Made by a program: the position numbers and the translations under genes. Shown one piece after another: positions 1 to 12,731 of a stretch of 64,000 nucleotides of DNA; the stretch's first letter is position 1, and each line of letters starts with the position of its first letter. The stretch spans positions 7,752 through 71,751 of the forward strand of contig DAOTEJ010000004.1 in assembly GCA_035454085.1 (NCBI GenBank). Reading direction: 5' to 3'. The stretch is from DAOTEJ01 sp035454085 (lineage in GTDB: Bacteria > Pseudomonadota > Gammaproteobacteria > Burkholderiales > Burkholderiaceae_F). The notes below the pieces were generated by a model, which saw nothing but the letters and a program-made list of their open reading frames with translations, ran no database searches and was not told the DNA's origin.

Positions 1-1
1 C

Positions 2-1234
2 CTGGCCGTGGCCACGGCGCCACTGCGTGCCCAGACGGATGCGGCGGCCACGCCCCTCACGCTCGAGGCCGCGATGCGCGAAGCCCAGGCCCAGTCGCCT
101 CGCATAGCGGCGCAACGCGCGAGCCTCGACGCCTCGGGAGCCGCCGCCGGCCGCGCCTCTGCCCTGCCCGACCCGAAGCTCGCCTTCGGCATCGACAACC
201 TGCCGGTGAGCGGTTCCGACGCCTGGAACTACAAGACCGACTCGATGACCATGCGCCGCATCGGCGTGATGCAGGAGTTCCCCAACCCCGAGAAGCGCCG
301 CCTGCGCCAGGCACGCGCCGAGGGCGAGCGCGCGCTCGACGCGGCGATGCTGGCCAACACGCGCCTGGAACTGGCCCGCGAGGCCGGGCTCGCCTGGTTC
401 GAGACCTACCACGCGCGCCAGGTACTCGCGGTGCTCGACGAGACTCTCGCCGCCGCGCGCCTCGACGAGGCCACCCTCGCGGCGCGGCTCAAGGGCGGCC
501 GCAGCGGCGCGGCCGAGGGCCTGGCCGTCAAGGGAGCGGTCCACGCTGCCGAGGATCGTCTCGAGCAGCAGCAACGCGTACTCGCCCGCGCGCGGGTCAC
601 ACTCGCCCGCTACCTGGGCGGCGAGACCGCGCAGCGCCCGCTTGCCAGCCCGCCCGACACGGCCCGTCTGCCCCTGAGCGTGGAGCAGTTGCTCGACCAG
701 CACCGCGAGCACGCACCCATGCAGGTGTTCGCCGAGCGCGAGCGTCTGGCCGAGGCCGATGTGCGCCTGGCCGACGCGGGGCGCCGCCCCGACTGGAGCG
801 CGGAGCTGCTCTACGGCCAGCGCGAGCCCTACTACTCGAACATGATCACCCTGATGTTCCGCGTCGACCTGCCCATCTTCCAGGGCGGCCGGCAGGATCT
901 GGACGTCGCCTCGCGCGCGGCCGCCAGCCGCGCCGCCGCGCTGCAGACCGAGGAGGCGCGCCGCACCTACGAGGCGCAGATCCGCGGCGAGCTGATCGAC
1001 TGGCAGACCGCGCAGGCGCGCGCCGCGCGCTACGAGCAATCTCTGCTGCCGCTCGCCGAGCAGCGCCACGCCGCCGCAAGCGCCGCCTATCGCGGCGGGC
1101 GCGGTGAACTGAAAGACGTCATCGAGGCCCAGCGCATGCTGGCCGACACCCGCATCGGCTGGCATGACGCCTTGCTCGAGCGCGGCCGCGCCTGGATCGC
1201 CCTCGTCACCCTGGTTGAAGGAGTCCAGCCATGA
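2..1234 (+). CDS. TolC/CusC-family outer membrane efflux channel (5' end outside window)
   Basis: Outer-membrane channel of a tripartite RND efflux pump, joining the CusB adaptor and CusA pump encoded directly downstream. The reading frame is open from the first codon at position 2. The first residues look like the end of a signal peptide (LAVATAPLRAQ), so the true start lies upstream and an internal GTG at 8 should not be taken as the start. About 410 residues are visible, with the two long alpha-helical OEP repeats of TolC proteins (roughly residues 20-205 and 225-405) rich in Ala, Arg and Glu. The stop overlaps the cusB start by ATGA, showing translational coupling. The channel alone does not tell CusC from CzcC; the Cu/Ag assignment comes from cusB and cusA. 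Confidence 0.88.
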   Translation: MAVATAPLRAQTDAAATPLTLEAAMREAQAQSPRIAAQRASLDASGAAAGRASALPDPKLAFGIDNLPVSGSDAWNYKTDSMTMRRIGVMQEFPNPEKRRLRQARAEGERALDAAMLANTRLELAREAGLAWFETYHARQVLAVLDETLAAARLDEATLAARLKGGRSGAAEGLAVKGAVHAAEDRLEQQQRVLARARVTLARYLGGETAQRPLASPPDTARLPLSVEQLLDQHREHAPMQVFAERERLAEADVRLADAGRRPDWSAELLYGQREPYYSNMITLMFRVDLPIFQGGRQDLDVASRAAASRAAALQTEEARRTYEAQIRGELIDWQTAQARAARYEQSLLPLAEQRHAAASAAYRGGRGELKDVIEAQRMLADTRIGWHDALLERGRAWIALVTLVEGVQP

Positions 1235-3042
1235 AGGCCCGTACCCTGATCGCCGCCCTCGTCCTGCTGGCGCTGGGCGGCGCCGTCGGCTACTACGCCG
1301 CGCGCCACGCGCACGCTCCTGCGCCCTCGGCCACTGCGCCGTCCGGCACCGCACCCGCGGCGTCGGGCGACCGCAAGGTCCTGTACTGGCACGACCCGAT
1401 GGTGCCGGGGCCGCGCTTCGACAAGCCGGGCCGCAGCCCCTTCATGGACATGGACCTCGTGCCCAGGTACGCCGACGAGGGCGGCGAGGACGGCACGGTG
1501 AGCATCAGCCCGCGCGTGGCCCAGAACCTGGGCGTGCGCACCGCCGTGGCCCAGCCCGGCCGGCTCGATGCGCGCGTCGCCGCCGTGGGCCGCGTCGAGT
1601 ACAACGATCGCAGCACGGTGGTAGTGGCGCCGCGCACCAACGCGTTTGTCGAAAGGGTTCTGGTGCGCGCCGTGCAGGATCCGGTGCGGCGCGGCCAGCC
1701 CCTGGTGGAGCTGCTGGTGCCCGACTGGGCGAGCGCGCAAGAGGAATTCCTCGCGCTGCGGGCGTCCAAGGTGCCGGGCGCCGAAGCCCTGGCGGGCGCG
1801 GCGCGCGAGCGTCTGCTGCTGGCTGGCATGAGCGAGGCGCAGGTGAGCGCGCTGGAAGCGAGCGGGAAGGTGCAGTCGCGCCTGACGCTGGTGAGCCCGA
1901 TCGACGGCGTGGTGGCCGAACTCGGGGTACGCGAGGGCATGACCGTGCCCATGGGCACCATGCTCTACCGGCTCGTGAACCTGGGCAGCGTGTGGGTCGA
2001 GACCGAGGTGCCCGAGGCGCAGGCGGCACTGGTGCGCCCCGGCCAGGCGGTCGAGGTCACGGTGCCGGCCTGGCCCGGCGAAGTCTTCCGCGGTCGCGTC
2101 GCGGCCGTACTGCCGGAAGTGAACGCCGAGACGCGCACGCTGCGCGCCCGTGTCGAGCTTGCCAACCCCGGTGCGCGCCTGCGCCCCGGCATGTACGCGA
2201 GGGTGGCCGTCGCCGACACCACGTCCGCCAAGGAGCCGGTGCTGCTCGTGCCTGCCGAGGCCGTGATCCGCACCGGCACCCGGGCGCTCGTGATGGTGGC
2301 CGAGGGCGAGGGCAAGTTCCGCCAGGCCGAGGTGAGCCTGGGCCGTGAGTCGGGCGGCCAGGTCGAGGTGACCAAGGGCCTCGAGGCCGGCGCTCAGGTC
2401 GTGGTGAGCGGGCAGTTCCTGGTCGACTCCGAAGCCAACCTGCGCGCCACCGGCGCGCGCCTGGGCAGCGCGGGGAGCAGCGCACCGCGCCACACGGGCG
2501 AAGGGGTGGTCGAGCGCGTGGCGGGCGGCGACATCACGATCAGCCATGGCCCGGTGGCCAGCGCCCGCATGGGCGCGATGACCATGGCCTTCAAGGCGCC
2601 GAAGGACGCGATGGCCGCGCCCAAGGTCGGCGAGCGCATCCGCTTCGAGTTCGCGATCGAGCCCAGCGGCGACTTCCAGATCTATCGCATCGAGCCGCTC
2701 GGCGCCGCGCCGCCCGCGCCGGGAGCACGCCCCGGTCCGGCCCCGGGCGCGTCGAACGCCCCCGCCACCACGAAGGCGGGCACAGCGGCAGCGGGCGCTG
2801 CCGCGCCTGCCGCGGTGCATCGCGCCGAGGGCAGCCTCGTCAGCGCCGACGCGCACTCGCTGCTCATCAAGCACGGGCCGGTACCGAGCGCCGGCATGGG
2901 GTCGATGACCATGGAGTTCCTCGCGCCCAAGGCGCTGCCGCCCGGCCTCAAGGCGGGCGACCGGGTGCGCTTCGAGTTCACCGCCTCGCCCGAGGGTGAG
3001 TACCGCGCGGTGAAGGTCGAGAAGCTCGGAGCCACGCCATGA
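1231..3042 (+). CDS. cusB: CusB-type periplasmic adaptor with two C-terminal CusF domains
   Basis: Membrane-fusion protein linking the inner-membrane pump CusA to the outer-membrane channel. It is 603 aa, well over the about 400 aa of a plain CusB. Order: N-terminal membrane anchor (residues 4-22), a heavy-metal-binding domain (about 49-81, with YWHDPM and FMDMDLVP), lipoyl/barrel-sandwich and beta-barrel adaptor domains (about 85-415), then two CusF-like copper-binding domains (about 421-490 and 530-600) joined by a Pro/Ala-rich linker. Both CusF units keep the His (SHGP, KHGP) and the two Met of MTM, but Met stands where E. coli CusF has the capping Trp44. Start and stop overlap the neighbours by ATGA. 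CusF-like additions to adaptors are known in this family; two in tandem is less usual. Confidence 0.93.
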   Translation: MKARTLIAALVLLALGGAVGYYAARHAHAPAPSATAPSGTAPAASGDRKVLYWHDPMVPGPRFDKPGRSPFMDMDLVPRYADEGGEDGTVSISPRVAQNLGVRTAVAQPGRLDARVAAVGRVEYNDRSTVVVAPRTNAFVERVLVRAVQDPVRRGQPLVELLVPDWASAQEEFLALRASKVPGAEALAGAARERLLLAGMSEAQVSALEASGKVQSRLTLVSPIDGVVAELGVREGMTVPMGTMLYRLVNLGSVWVETEVPEAQAALVRPGQAVEVTVPAWPGEVFRGRVAAVLPEVNAETRTLRARVELANPGARLRPGMYARVAVADTTSAKEPVLLVPAEAVIRTGTRALVMVAEGEGKFRQAEVSLGRESGGQVEVTKGLEAGAQVVVSGQFLVDSEANLRATGARLGSAGSSAPRHTGEGVVERVAGGDITISHGPVASARMGAMTMAFKAPKDAMAAPKVGERIRFEFAIEPSGDFQIYRIEPLGAAPPAPGARPGPAPGASNAPATTKAGTAAAGAAAPAAVHRAEGSLVSADAHSLLIKHGPVPSAGMGSMTMEFLAPKALPPGLKAGDRVRFEFTASPEGEYRAVKVEKLGATP

Positions 3043-6000
3043 TCGCCGCGCTGATCCGCTGGTCGGTCGTCAATCGCTTCCTGGTGCTGCTGGCGGCGGT
3101 GTTCCTGGCTGCGTGGGGCCTCTGGGCCGCCAAGCACACGCCGGTGGACGCGATCCCCGACCTGTCGGACACCCAGGTCATCATCCGCACCACCTGGCCC
3201 GGCCAGGCGCCGCAGATCGTCGAGAACCAGGTCACCTACCCGCTCACCACCACCATGATGTCGGTGCCGGGCGCCAAGGTGGTGCGCGGCTTCTCGTTCT
3301 TCGGCGACTCCTTCGTCTACGTGCTGTTCGACGACGGCACCGACCCCTACTGGGCGCGCTCGCGCGTGCTCGAGTACCTCAACCAGGTGCAGTCGCGCCT
3401 GCCCGCGGGCGCGCGCACCGCGCTGGGCCCCGACGCCACGGGCGTGGGCTGGATCTACCAGTACGCGCTGGTGGACCGCAGCGGCGCGCACGACCTCGCC
3501 CAGTTGCGCGCGCTGCAGGACTGGCTGCTCAAATACGAACTGAAGTCGGTGCCCAACGTGGCCGAGGTGGCCACCGTGGGCGGCATGGTGAGGCAGTACC
3601 AGATCGTGCTCGACCCCGACCGCCTGCGCGCCTACGGCATCCCGCACGCCGAGGTGATCGAGGCCGTGGAGCGCGCCAACCGCGAGACCGGCGGCTCGGT
3701 GCTCGAACTCGGCGAGGCCGAGTACATGGTGCGCTCGCCCGGTTACCTCAAGTCGCTCGACGACTTCCGCAACATCCTGCTGCGCGCCTCGCCGCGCGGC
3801 ACGCCGGTGCTGCTGGCCGACGTGGCCACAATCCAGGTCGGCCCCGAGATGCGCCGCGGCATCGCCGAACTCGACGGCGAGGGCGAGGTGGCAGGCGGCA
3901 TCATCGTCATGCGCAGCGGCAAGAACGCGCTCGAGACGATCGACGCGGTCAAGGCCAAGCTCGCCAGCCTCGCAAGCAGCCTGCCCGCGGGCGTGGAGGT
4001 GGTGCCGGTGTACGACCGCTCCGAGCTCATCAAGCGCTCGGTCGCCACCATCGAGGACACGCTGGTGCAGCAGTTCATCGTGGTGGCCCTGATCTGCATC
4101 ATCTTCCTGTTCCACCTGCGCTCGGCCTTCGTGGCCATGGTGGCGCTGCCGCTGGGCGTGCTCACCGCCTACATCGTGATGTACTACCAGGGCATCACGG
4201 CCAACATCGTGTCGCTGGGCGGCATTGCCATCGCCATCGGCGAGATGGTCGACGCGGCCGTGGTGATGGTCGAGAACGCGCACCGCAAGATCGAGCGCTG
4301 GCAGAGCGAGCACGGCGGCGCCACGCCCGACAACGAGCAGCGCTGGAAGCTCATCACCGACGCCTCGGTCGAGGTCGGGCCGGCACTGTTCTCCTCGCTG
4401 CTGATCATCACGATCTCCTTCCTGCCGGTGTTCACCCTGGAGGCGCAGGAGGGGCGGCTGTTCGCACCGCTCGCCTTCACCAAGAGCTATGCGATGGCCG
4501 CGGCGGCGGGGATCTCGGTGACCCTGGTGCCGGTGCTGATGGGCTACCTGATCCGCGGTCGCATCCCCTCGGAGGCGCGCAATCCGGTCAACCGGGCGCT
4601 GATCGCCGGCTACCAGCCGCTGCTCGACGCCGTGCTGCGCCGTCCGGCGCTGACCATCGCGCTGGCCTTCGTCGCGCTGGTGGTGACGCTGGCCCCGGCC
4701 TCGCGCCTGGGGGGCGAGTTCATGCCGCCGCTCGACGAGGGCGACCTGCTGTACATGCCCACCGCCTTGCCGGGACTGTCGGTGGGCAAGGCCGCCGAGC
4801 TGCTGCAGCAGACCGACCGGATGATCAAGACGGTGCCCGAGGTGGCGCGCGTGTTCGGCAAGGCGGGCCGTGCCGAGACCGCCACCGACCCGGCACCACT
4901 CGAGATGTTCGAGACCGTGATCCAGTTCAAGCCGCGCAGCGAGTGGCGCCCGGGCATGACGCCACAGAAGCTGGTCGAGGAGCTCGACGCGGCGGTCAAG
5001 GTGCCGGGCCTGGCCAACGTGTGGGTGCCGCCGATCCGCAACCGCATCGACATGCTGGCCACGGGCATCAAGAGCCCGGTGGGAATCAAGGTGTCGGGGC
5101 CGGAACTCGCGCAGATCGACCGCGTGACGGCCGAGATCGAGCGCGTGGTCAAGCCGCTTCCGGGCGTGAGCTCCGCGCTGGCCGAGCGGCTCGAGGGTGG
5201 GCGCTACGTGGACGTGAACATCGACCGCGCCCGCGCCGCGCGCCACGGCCTGGCGCTGGCCGACCTGCAGTCGATCGTGGCCACCGCCATCGGCGGCGAG
5301 AACATCGGCGAGACGGTCGAGGGCCTGCAGCGCTTCCCGATCAACCTGCGCTACCCGCGCGAGGTGCGCGACTCGCTGCAGGCACTGCGCGACCTGCCCG
5401 TGCTCACACCCGCCGGCGCCCAGATCCGCCTGGGGGACGTGGCCGAGGTGCGCATCGCCGACGGCCCGCCCATGATCCGCAGCGAGAACGCCCGCCCCTC
5501 GGGCTGGGTGTACGTGGACCTGCGCGGGCGCGACCTGAAGTCGGCCGTGCAGGCAATGCAGAAGGCGGTGGGCGAGCAGGTGCGTCTGCCGGCGGGCTAC
5601 TCGGTGTCGTGGTCCGGGCAGTACGAGTACCTCGAGCGCGCCACCGCGCGCCTCAAGGTGGTGGTGCCGGCCATGCTGGCGATCATCTTCGTGATGCTCT
5701 ACCTGACCTTCCGGCGCATGGACGAGTCGCTGCTGATCATGGCCACGCTGCCCTTCTCGCTGATCGGCGGGGTGTGGCTGCTGTGGTGGCTGGAGCACGA
5801 CGTGTCGATCGCCAGCGCCGTGGGCTTCATCGGCCTGGCGGGCGTGGCGGCCGAGTTCGGCATCGTGATGATCGTCTACCTCAAGCAGTCCTGGGACGAG
5901 CGCGTCGCCGCCGGCCGCATCGACGACGCGGCGCTGCGCGAGGCGATCCGCGAGGGCGCGGTGCTGCGCGTGCGGCCCAAGGCGATGACGGTGGCGACCA

Positions 6001-6206
6001 CGGTGTTCGGCCTGCTGCCGGTGTTGTGGGAGTCAGGCACGGGCTCGGAGATCATGCAGCGCATCGCCGCGCCGATGATCGGCGGCATGATCACCGCGCC
6101 GCTGCTGTCGATGCTGGTGGTGCCCGCCGCCTACTACCTGCTGCGGCGGCGCGAACTGCCTAGCCTGGCGGCGCAACGCGCCAAGCCGGTGGAGGGCCTC
6201 GCATGA
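3039..6206 (+). CDS. cusA: CusA-type Cu(I)/Ag(I) RND efflux pump
   Basis: Inner-membrane proton-driven RND pump exporting monovalent copper or silver through the CusB/TolC-type partners. It is 1055 aa, close to the 1047 aa of E. coli CusA. The start at 3039 overlaps the cusB stop by ATGA. The family layout of 12 membrane segments with two large periplasmic loops is clear. Methionines at residues 573 (LLYMP), 623 (PLEMF) and 672 (RIDML) fall exactly at the three substrate-binding Met positions of CusA, which separates it from Zn/Co/Cd CzcA pumps. The acidic relay helix reads [11 protein letters not shown]. It ends with ATGA overlap into the next copper gene, so the four genes form one operon. 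Confidence 0.96.
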   Translation: MIAALIRWSVVNRFLVLLAAVFLAAWGLWAAKHTPVDAIPDLSDTQVIIRTTWPGQAPQIVENQVTYPLTTTMMSVPGAKVVRGFSFFGDSFVYVLFDDGTDPYWARSRVLEYLNQVQSRLPAGARTALGPDATGVGWIYQYALVDRSGAHDLAQLRALQDWLLKYELKSVPNVAEVATVGGMVRQYQIVLDPDRLRAYGIPHAEVIEAVERANRETGGSVLELGEAEYMVRSPGYLKSLDDFRNILLRASPRGTPVLLADVATIQVGPEMRRGIAELDGEGEVAGGIIVMRSGKNALETIDAVKAKLASLASSLPAGVEVVPVYDRSELIKRSVATIEDTLVQQFIVVALICIIFLFHLRSAFVAMVALPLGVLTAYIVMYYQGITANIVSLGGIAIAIGEMVDAAVVMVENAHRKIERWQSEHGGATPDNEQRWKLITDASVEVGPALFSSLLIITISFLPVFTLEAQEGRLFAPLAFTKSYAMAAAAGISVTLVPVLMGYLIRGRIPSEARNPVNRALIAGYQPLLDAVLRRPALTIALAFVALVVTLAPASRLGGEFMPPLDEGDLLYMPTALPGLSVGKAAELLQQTDRMIKTVPEVARVFGKAGRAETATDPAPLEMFETVIQFKPRSEWRPGMTPQKLVEELDAAVKVPGLANVWVPPIRNRIDMLATGIKSPVGIKVSGPELAQIDRVTAEIERVVKPLPGVSSALAERLEGGRYVDVNIDRARAARHGLALADLQSIVATAIGGENIGETVEGLQRFPINLRYPREVRDSLQALRDLPVLTPAGAQIRLGDVAEVRIADGPPMIRSENARPSGWVYVDLRGRDLKSAVQAMQKAVGEQVRLPAGYSVSWSGQYEYLERATARLKVVVPAMLAIIFVMLYLTFRRMDESLLIMATLPFSLIGGVWLLWWLEHDVSIASAVGFIGLAGVAAEFGIVMIVYLKQSWDERVAAGRIDDAALREAIREGAVLRVRPKAMTVATTVFGLLPVLWESGTGSEIMQRIAAPMIGGMITAPLLSMLVVPAAYYLLRRRELPSLAAQRAKPVEGLA

Positions 6207-6806
6207 ACCTGCGAATCAGACGCGGGGCCGGCCGTCGGCCCTTCCTGCTGCTGGCGCTGGCGCTGGCCACGCCGGCAGCTTGGGCGCACGGCACGGCGCA
6301 CGCTCCGGCCACGGCCGCGCCCGCGCAGGTCGAGACCGACTTCGGCCGTACCGGCGACCCGACCAAGGTCAGTCGCACCGTGCGGGTGAGCATGAGCGAC
6401 CGCATGCGCTTCAACCCCGATTCACTCACCGTGCGCACCGGCGACACGGTGCGCTTCGTGGTGCGCAACGAGGGGCGCCTGATGCACGAGTTCGTGCTGG
6501 GCACGGCCCGCGAGTTGGCCGAGCACGCCGAAGCGATGAAGAAGTTCCCGAACATGGAGCACGAGGAGCCGTACATGNNNNNNNNNNNNNNNNNNNNNNN
6601 NNNNNNNNNNNNNNNNNNNNNNNNNNNNNNNNNNNNNNNNNNNNNNNNNNNNNNNNNNNNNNNNNNNNNNNNNNNNNATGAGCATGATGTTCTCGGTGAA
6701 GGACGCAGCCCTGCTCGACCCGCTGAAGGCGGGCGACAAGGTGCGCTTCGAGGTGGAGCAGCAGGGCGACCTTCTGATGATCACCAAGCTCGTGCCGCTC
6801 AAGTAG
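6203..6806 (+). CDS. Cupredoxin / CusF-type periplasmic copper protein, interrupted by assembly gap
   Basis: Fourth gene of the cus operon, starting inside the cusA stop. Before the gap (6203-6577) are a signal peptide ending AAWAHG and a cupredoxin-like strand region ([21 protein letters not shown], then LMHEFVLG with a copper-ligand-type His). After the gap, 6678-6806 encodes the last 42 residues of a CusF domain (MSMMF, then [11 protein letters not shown], ending ITKLVPLK). The two parts are in different frames across exactly 100 N, so the gap length is a placeholder. They are either a cupredoxin-CusF fusion or two genes. Both domains bind copper in the periplasm and would serve as chaperone or buffer for CusCBA. 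Coordinates cover both visible parts. Confidence 0.72.
6578..6677. other. Assembly gap (100 N) inside copper gene
   Basis: A run of exactly 100 undetermined bases, typical of a scaffolder placeholder of unknown true length. The flanks share no more than ATG, so unlike the second gap there is no sign of a duplicated contig end. The missing DNA should hold the end of the cupredoxin domain and the start of a CusF domain. Confidence 0.97.
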
Positions 6807-6821
6807 GCGGTGGGCCGCAGG

Positions 6822-6959
6822 TCACTGCGGCGGACCACTCCGTCCTGCGGTCAGGCGCGCCTGCAGGCGTTCGATCTCGGCCTGCAGGCGGTTCAGCTTG
6901 ACCAGCACGCTTCCCAGCAAGCCCAGGGTTGCGAGCCCGAAGAACAGTTCCAGAGCCAT
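6822..6959 (-). CDS. 45-aa single-pass membrane microprotein
   Basis: Small leftward reading frame of 45 codons. A good ribosome-binding sequence (GGGGAGAAGAGG) lies immediately before the ATG at 6959. The product begins MALELFFGLATLGLLGSVLV, one hydrophobic segment, followed by an amphipathic stretch with leucine spacing (KLNRLQAEIERLQARL) that could form a short coiled coil, and ends SGPPQ. It sits between the cus operon (convergent, 16 bp from its end) and the H1-like gene. I do not recognise a named family. The strong RBS and the clean membrane-plus-coil architecture argue that it is expressed; conservation was not tested. Confidence 0.55.
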   Translation of the reverse strand: MALELFFGLATLGLLGSVLVKLNRLQAEIERLQARLTAGRSGPPQ

Positions 6960-7043
6960 CCTCTTCTCCCCGCCGCCGGTGGTTGTGCAGCGACGGGGCA
7001 GAGGATGGCAGCGCGGCGCACGCCGCGCCAGGGGACCGCTGGC

Positions 7044-7469
7044 TTACGCCGCGCGCTTGGCGGGCCGCTTGGCGGCCTTCTTCGCCGCTGCGGGGCGGGT
7101 CGCCTTCTTCGCGGCCGACTTGACCGCCTTCTTGGCCGCGCTCACTTCACGCTTGACCTTGGCGATGCCGCGGTCGAGCTTGGCGCCGGCCGTGGCCTTC
7201 TTGGCGGCCGGCTTGGCGCCGGCGGCACGCTCGACCTTGGCGGCCGTCTGGCCGACCTTGGCGGCGGCCTTGCGCACCGTGCGCTTGACCTCGCGCTCGG
7301 CCTTGGCAAGCGCCGACTTGGCATCGGACTGGGCGGTACGCGCCTTGCGCGTGGCGGTCGACTTGGCAGCCGCCATCTTGGCGCCAACGGTCTTCTTCGC
7401 CTTCGTCGCGCGGGTCTTCGCGGCCTTGACCACCTTGGCGATGCTGTCGATCAGGTCTTGCTTGTTCAT
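7044..7469 (-). CDS. Histone H1-like Lys/Ala-rich nucleoid protein
   Basis: 141-aa very basic, low-complexity protein: 44 Ala (31%) and 31 Lys (22%), with many AAKK, AKVKR and KRPAK units, like the H1-like proteins of Bordetella and chlamydiae and the C-terminal part of AlgP. Such proteins bind DNA without sequence specificity and compact the nucleoid. The first 11 residues, MNKQDLIDSIA, match the start of HU proteins, but the rest of the HU fold is missing. The start at 7469 is set by a GAGGAG ribosome-binding site 6 bases upstream. It is divided from the downstream ssb gene (same strand, 179 bp away) by a probable terminator. The family is known; its exact role here is inferred. Confidence 0.8.
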   Translation of the reverse strand: MNKQDLIDSIAKVVKAAKTRATKAKKTVGAKMAAAKSTATRKARTAQSDAKSALAKAEREVKRTVRKAAAKVGQTAAKVERAAGAKPAAKKATAGAKLDRGIAKVKREVSAAKKAVKSAAKKATRPAAAKKAAKRPAKRAA

Positions 7470-7593
7470 TCACACTCCTCGTGGCAGCACCACGCTGCAG
7501 GTCGAATTTTGCGCGCCAAGTGCCCGTAAAGACAGGGTTTTGGCGGCACCAGCGTGGAGCGTTCCTTCGAATTGGCCGGCCGCGCGCCCTCTG

Positions 7594-7626
7594 GAAAACG
7601 ACAGGGCCCGCGCGCGGCAGGCCCTG
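7594..7626 (-). terminator. Probable terminator of ssb
   Basis: Read on the minus strand, CAGGGCC pairs with GGCCCTG (7 bp, 11-nt loop), followed by TCGTTTTC. It lies 22 bp past the ssb stop and before the H1-like gene. The U-tract is short, so the call is moderate. Confidence 0.45.
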
Positions 7627-7648
7627 CAGTTGCGGCTGTGCGGGTGGG

Positions 7649-8125
7649 TCAGAACGGAATGTCGTCGTCCATCTCGGCGATGTTCGGAGCGGGCTTGGAC
7701 GTCGCGGGTCGCGCGGCCGGGCGCGCGGCTGCGCGCGGTGCGGGTTCCTCGGTCTCGAAGTCGGCGCCTGCCGAGCCACCGCCCATGCCCTCGCGGCTGC
7801 CGAGCATCTGCATCACGTCGGCGACGACCTCGGTGGTGTAGCGGTCCTGGCCTTCCTTGTCCTGCCACTTGCGCGTGCGCAGGCGGCCCTCGACGTAGAC
7901 CGAGCGGCCCTTCTTGAGGTACTCGCCGGCGATCTCGGCCAGCCGGCCGAAGAAGGCCACGCGGTGCCACTCGGTCTGCTCCTTGCGCTCGCCGGTGGCC
8001 TTGTCCTTCCAGGAGTCCGTGGTCGCCAGGGTGATGTTGGTGATCGCGGCGCCGTCGGCGGTGTAGCGGGTCTCGGGATCCTTGCCGAGGTTGCCAACCA
8101 GGATGACCTTGTTCACGGATGCCAT
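7649..8125 (-). CDS. ssb: Single-stranded DNA-binding protein
   Basis: Tetrameric ssDNA-binding protein of replication, recombination and repair. It is 158 aa. An N-terminal OB fold (about 1-110) starts [18 protein letters not shown] with the conserved WHRV and YVEGRL segments, then comes a Gly/Ala/Pro-rich flexible tail and the acidic tip DDDIPF that recruits partner proteins. It follows the MFS gene on the same strand with a 12-bp gap, and uvrA diverges from that pair. The uvrA-MFS-ssb arrangement is common in betaproteobacteria. No LexA-type box is evident upstream. Confidence 0.98.
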   Translation of the reverse strand: MASVNKVILVGNLGKDPETRYTADGAAITNITLATTDSWKDKATGERKEQTEWHRVAFFGRLAEIAGEYLKKGRSVYVEGRLRTRKWQDKEGQDRYTTEVVADVMQMLGSREGMGGGSAGADFETEEPAPRAAARPAARPATSKPAPNIAEMDDDIPF

Positions 8126-8137
8126 GTTTTGCTCTCC

Positions 8138-9349
8138 TCAGGCGGCGATCGGCTCGCCGCGCTTGTGTTTGGGCAGCTCGCGCATGCCGGCGGCCACGAA
8201 CAGCCAGACCAGCATGGTGCACGCCGAAAAGATGAAGACGCCGCCGGGCCCGGACTGCTTGGCCAGCCAGCCGCCGAGCGCGCCCCCCACGAAGAGCCCG
8301 ATGGCCTGCGTCGTATTGTAGATGCCCAGGGCCAGACCTTTGGCCGAGGGCGGCGCGGTGCGCGACACCAGCGAAGGCAGGCTCGCCTCGAGGATGTTGA
8401 AGCCCACGAAGAAGAGCAGCAGCCAGAACGCGATCGCGCCCACCGAGGGCACCCAGGCCCACAGCCCCACGGCCACGAGCAGCAGCAGCGCGATGGCCGC
8501 AAGGAACAGCAGCCGCATGCGCCCGGAGCGCTCCGCCCGGATGATGGGCGGCATCATCAGCGCAAAGCTCGCCAGCACCACGGGCAGATACACCTGCCAG
8601 TGGCTGGGCAGGGGCAGGCCGCGTGCCACCAGCAGCGGCGGCAGGACCACGAACAGCGCCATCTGCACGGCGTGCAGCGCGAAGATCCCGAAGTTCAGCC
8701 GCAGCAGTTGCGGATCGCGCGCCACCGCGAGCCAGTGCACGGGGTCTTCGTCGAGGTGCTCCTTCTCGGGCGCGGCGGGCACCACCCACAGCACCACGGC
8801 GATCGCCGCCAGCGCCAGCACGCCGGTCAGCGCGAACAGGCCGGAGACTCCGATCACCCCGGCCAGCGGCGGCGCCGCCACCAGCGACAGGGCAAAGGTC
8901 AGCCCGATCGAGGCGCCCACCATGGCCATCGCCTTGGTGCGGTGCTCGTCGCGCGTGCTGTCGGCGATCATCGCCGTGACCGCGGCCGAGATCGCTCCGG
9001 CGCCCTGGATCGCGCGCCCCAGGATCACGCCCCACAGGTCGGTGGCGGCGGCGGCCCAGAAGCTGCCCACGGCAAAGAGCACCAGGCCCGCCACGATCAC
9101 CGGCTTGCGCCCCCAGCGGTCGCTCGCCAGCCCGAAGGGGATCTGCAGGCAGCCCTGGGTGAGCCCGTAGATGCCTAGGGCGAGGCCGACCAGAAGAACG
9201 CTGGCGCCGCCCGGCATGGTCTGGGCGTGCACCGCGAACACCGGCAGGATCAGGAACAGGCCGAGCATGCGCAGCGCGAAGATCGAGGCCAGCGAGGCGC
9301 TGGCGCGGATCTCCAGGGCGGTCATGCGCGAGGGAGCGGCAGTCGTCAT
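8138..9349 (-). CDS. MFS transporter (sugar/drug efflux-like), 403 aa
   Basis: Twelve-helix major facilitator protein of the inner membrane. The signature between TM2 and TM3 is [11 protein letters not shown], and TM4 carries [21 protein letters not shown]. An upstream in-frame ATG would add 19 basic residues. I chose the ATG at 9349 ([17 protein letters not shown]) because it gives a normal short cytoplasmic N terminus and leaves room for promoters before the divergent uvrA. The substrate cannot be read from the sequence; relatives beside ssb/uvrA are annotated only as MFS exporters. It is probably co-transcribed with ssb. Confidence 0.9.
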   Translation of the reverse strand: MTTAAPSRMTALEIRASASLASIFALRMLGLFLILPVFAVHAQTMPGGASVLLVGLALGIYGLTQGCLQIPFGLASDRWGRKPVIVAGLVLFAVGSFWAAAATDLWGVILGRAIQGAGAISAAVTAMIADSTRDEHRTKAMAMVGASIGLTFALSLVAAPPLAGVIGVSGLFALTGVLALAAIAVVLWVVPAAPEKEHLDEDPVHWLAVARDPQLLRLNFGIFALHAVQMALFVVLPPLLVARGLPLPSHWQVYLPVVLASFALMMPPIIRAERSGRMRLLFLAAIALLLLVAVGLWAWVPSVGAIAFWLLLFFVGFNILEASLPSLVSRTAPPSAKGLALGIYNTTQAIGLFVGGALGGWLAKQSGPGGVFIFSACTMLVWLFVAAGMRELPKHKRGEPIAA

Positions 9350-9501
9350 GGGAAGTCGGCGTGCCGCACGGCCACCCGGTCCGTCGAAGCGGCCGGCAGC
9401 CAGCAAGTGGGGGCGTCTGCAGCACCCTGCGGGTTGGCGGGTGCGGACGAGCGGCGCTGCGCAGATATAGTAACAAGTTGCCCTTTGCTCTTCGGCGGTC
9501 C

Positions 9502-12347
<2,846 letters not shown>

Positions 12348-12351
<4 letters not shown>

Positions 12352-12731
12352 AGCCGCCGCCGCGGAGCGCGCCGCCCGCCTCGCCGGGCGACCCTGCGGC
12401 CTGGCCGAACCTGGGCCCCGCCTCGCGCGGCATGCTGGCTGCAGCCGGCCTGCAATCGATGGACGAGGTGCGCGCGCTGGGCGCGGTGGCCGCCTACGCG
12501 CGGGTACGACGCACCAGCCCGCGCGCGAGCCTCAACCTGCTGTGGGCACTCGAGGGCGCTCTGAGCGGACTGGCTTGGCAGCAGGTGGCTCGCGAGCACC
12601 GCGCAAGCCTGCTGCTCGCGCTCGAGACCTACGAGGCCGGCGAGGTCGCCGGAGGCGAGGGCGTGGCTGGCGCCTCGGGCGCGGAGGCCGCCGCCCCGGG
12701 CGCCAGGATCGCGAGCCAGGCACCGCGATAG
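12348..12731 (+). CDS. TfoX C-terminal-domain protein
   Basis: 127-aa protein matching the TfoX C-terminal domain, a helix-hairpin-helix-like fold: residues about 20-90 contain [20 protein letters not shown], then [11 protein letters not shown] and [11 protein letters not shown]. The domain occurs with or without the N-terminal TfoX half that activates competence genes in Haemophilus; here the N-terminal half is absent, so a competence role should not be assumed. It is translationally coupled to uvrA (ATGA). The last 34 codons overlap, tail to tail, the 3' end of the GT39 gene on the other strand. Confidence 0.82.

Noticed and set aside
2682..5798. A 1038-codon open frame opposite cusB and cusA
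   Set aside because: Same reason: antisense shadow of a clear RND pump, composition dominated by His, Arg, Asp and Gln.
9350..9501. LexA/SOS box for uvrA and ssb
   Set aside because: I looked for CTGT-N8-ACAG in the uvrA upstream region and before ssb and found none; the uvrA promoter guess (TATAGT) has no supporting -35.
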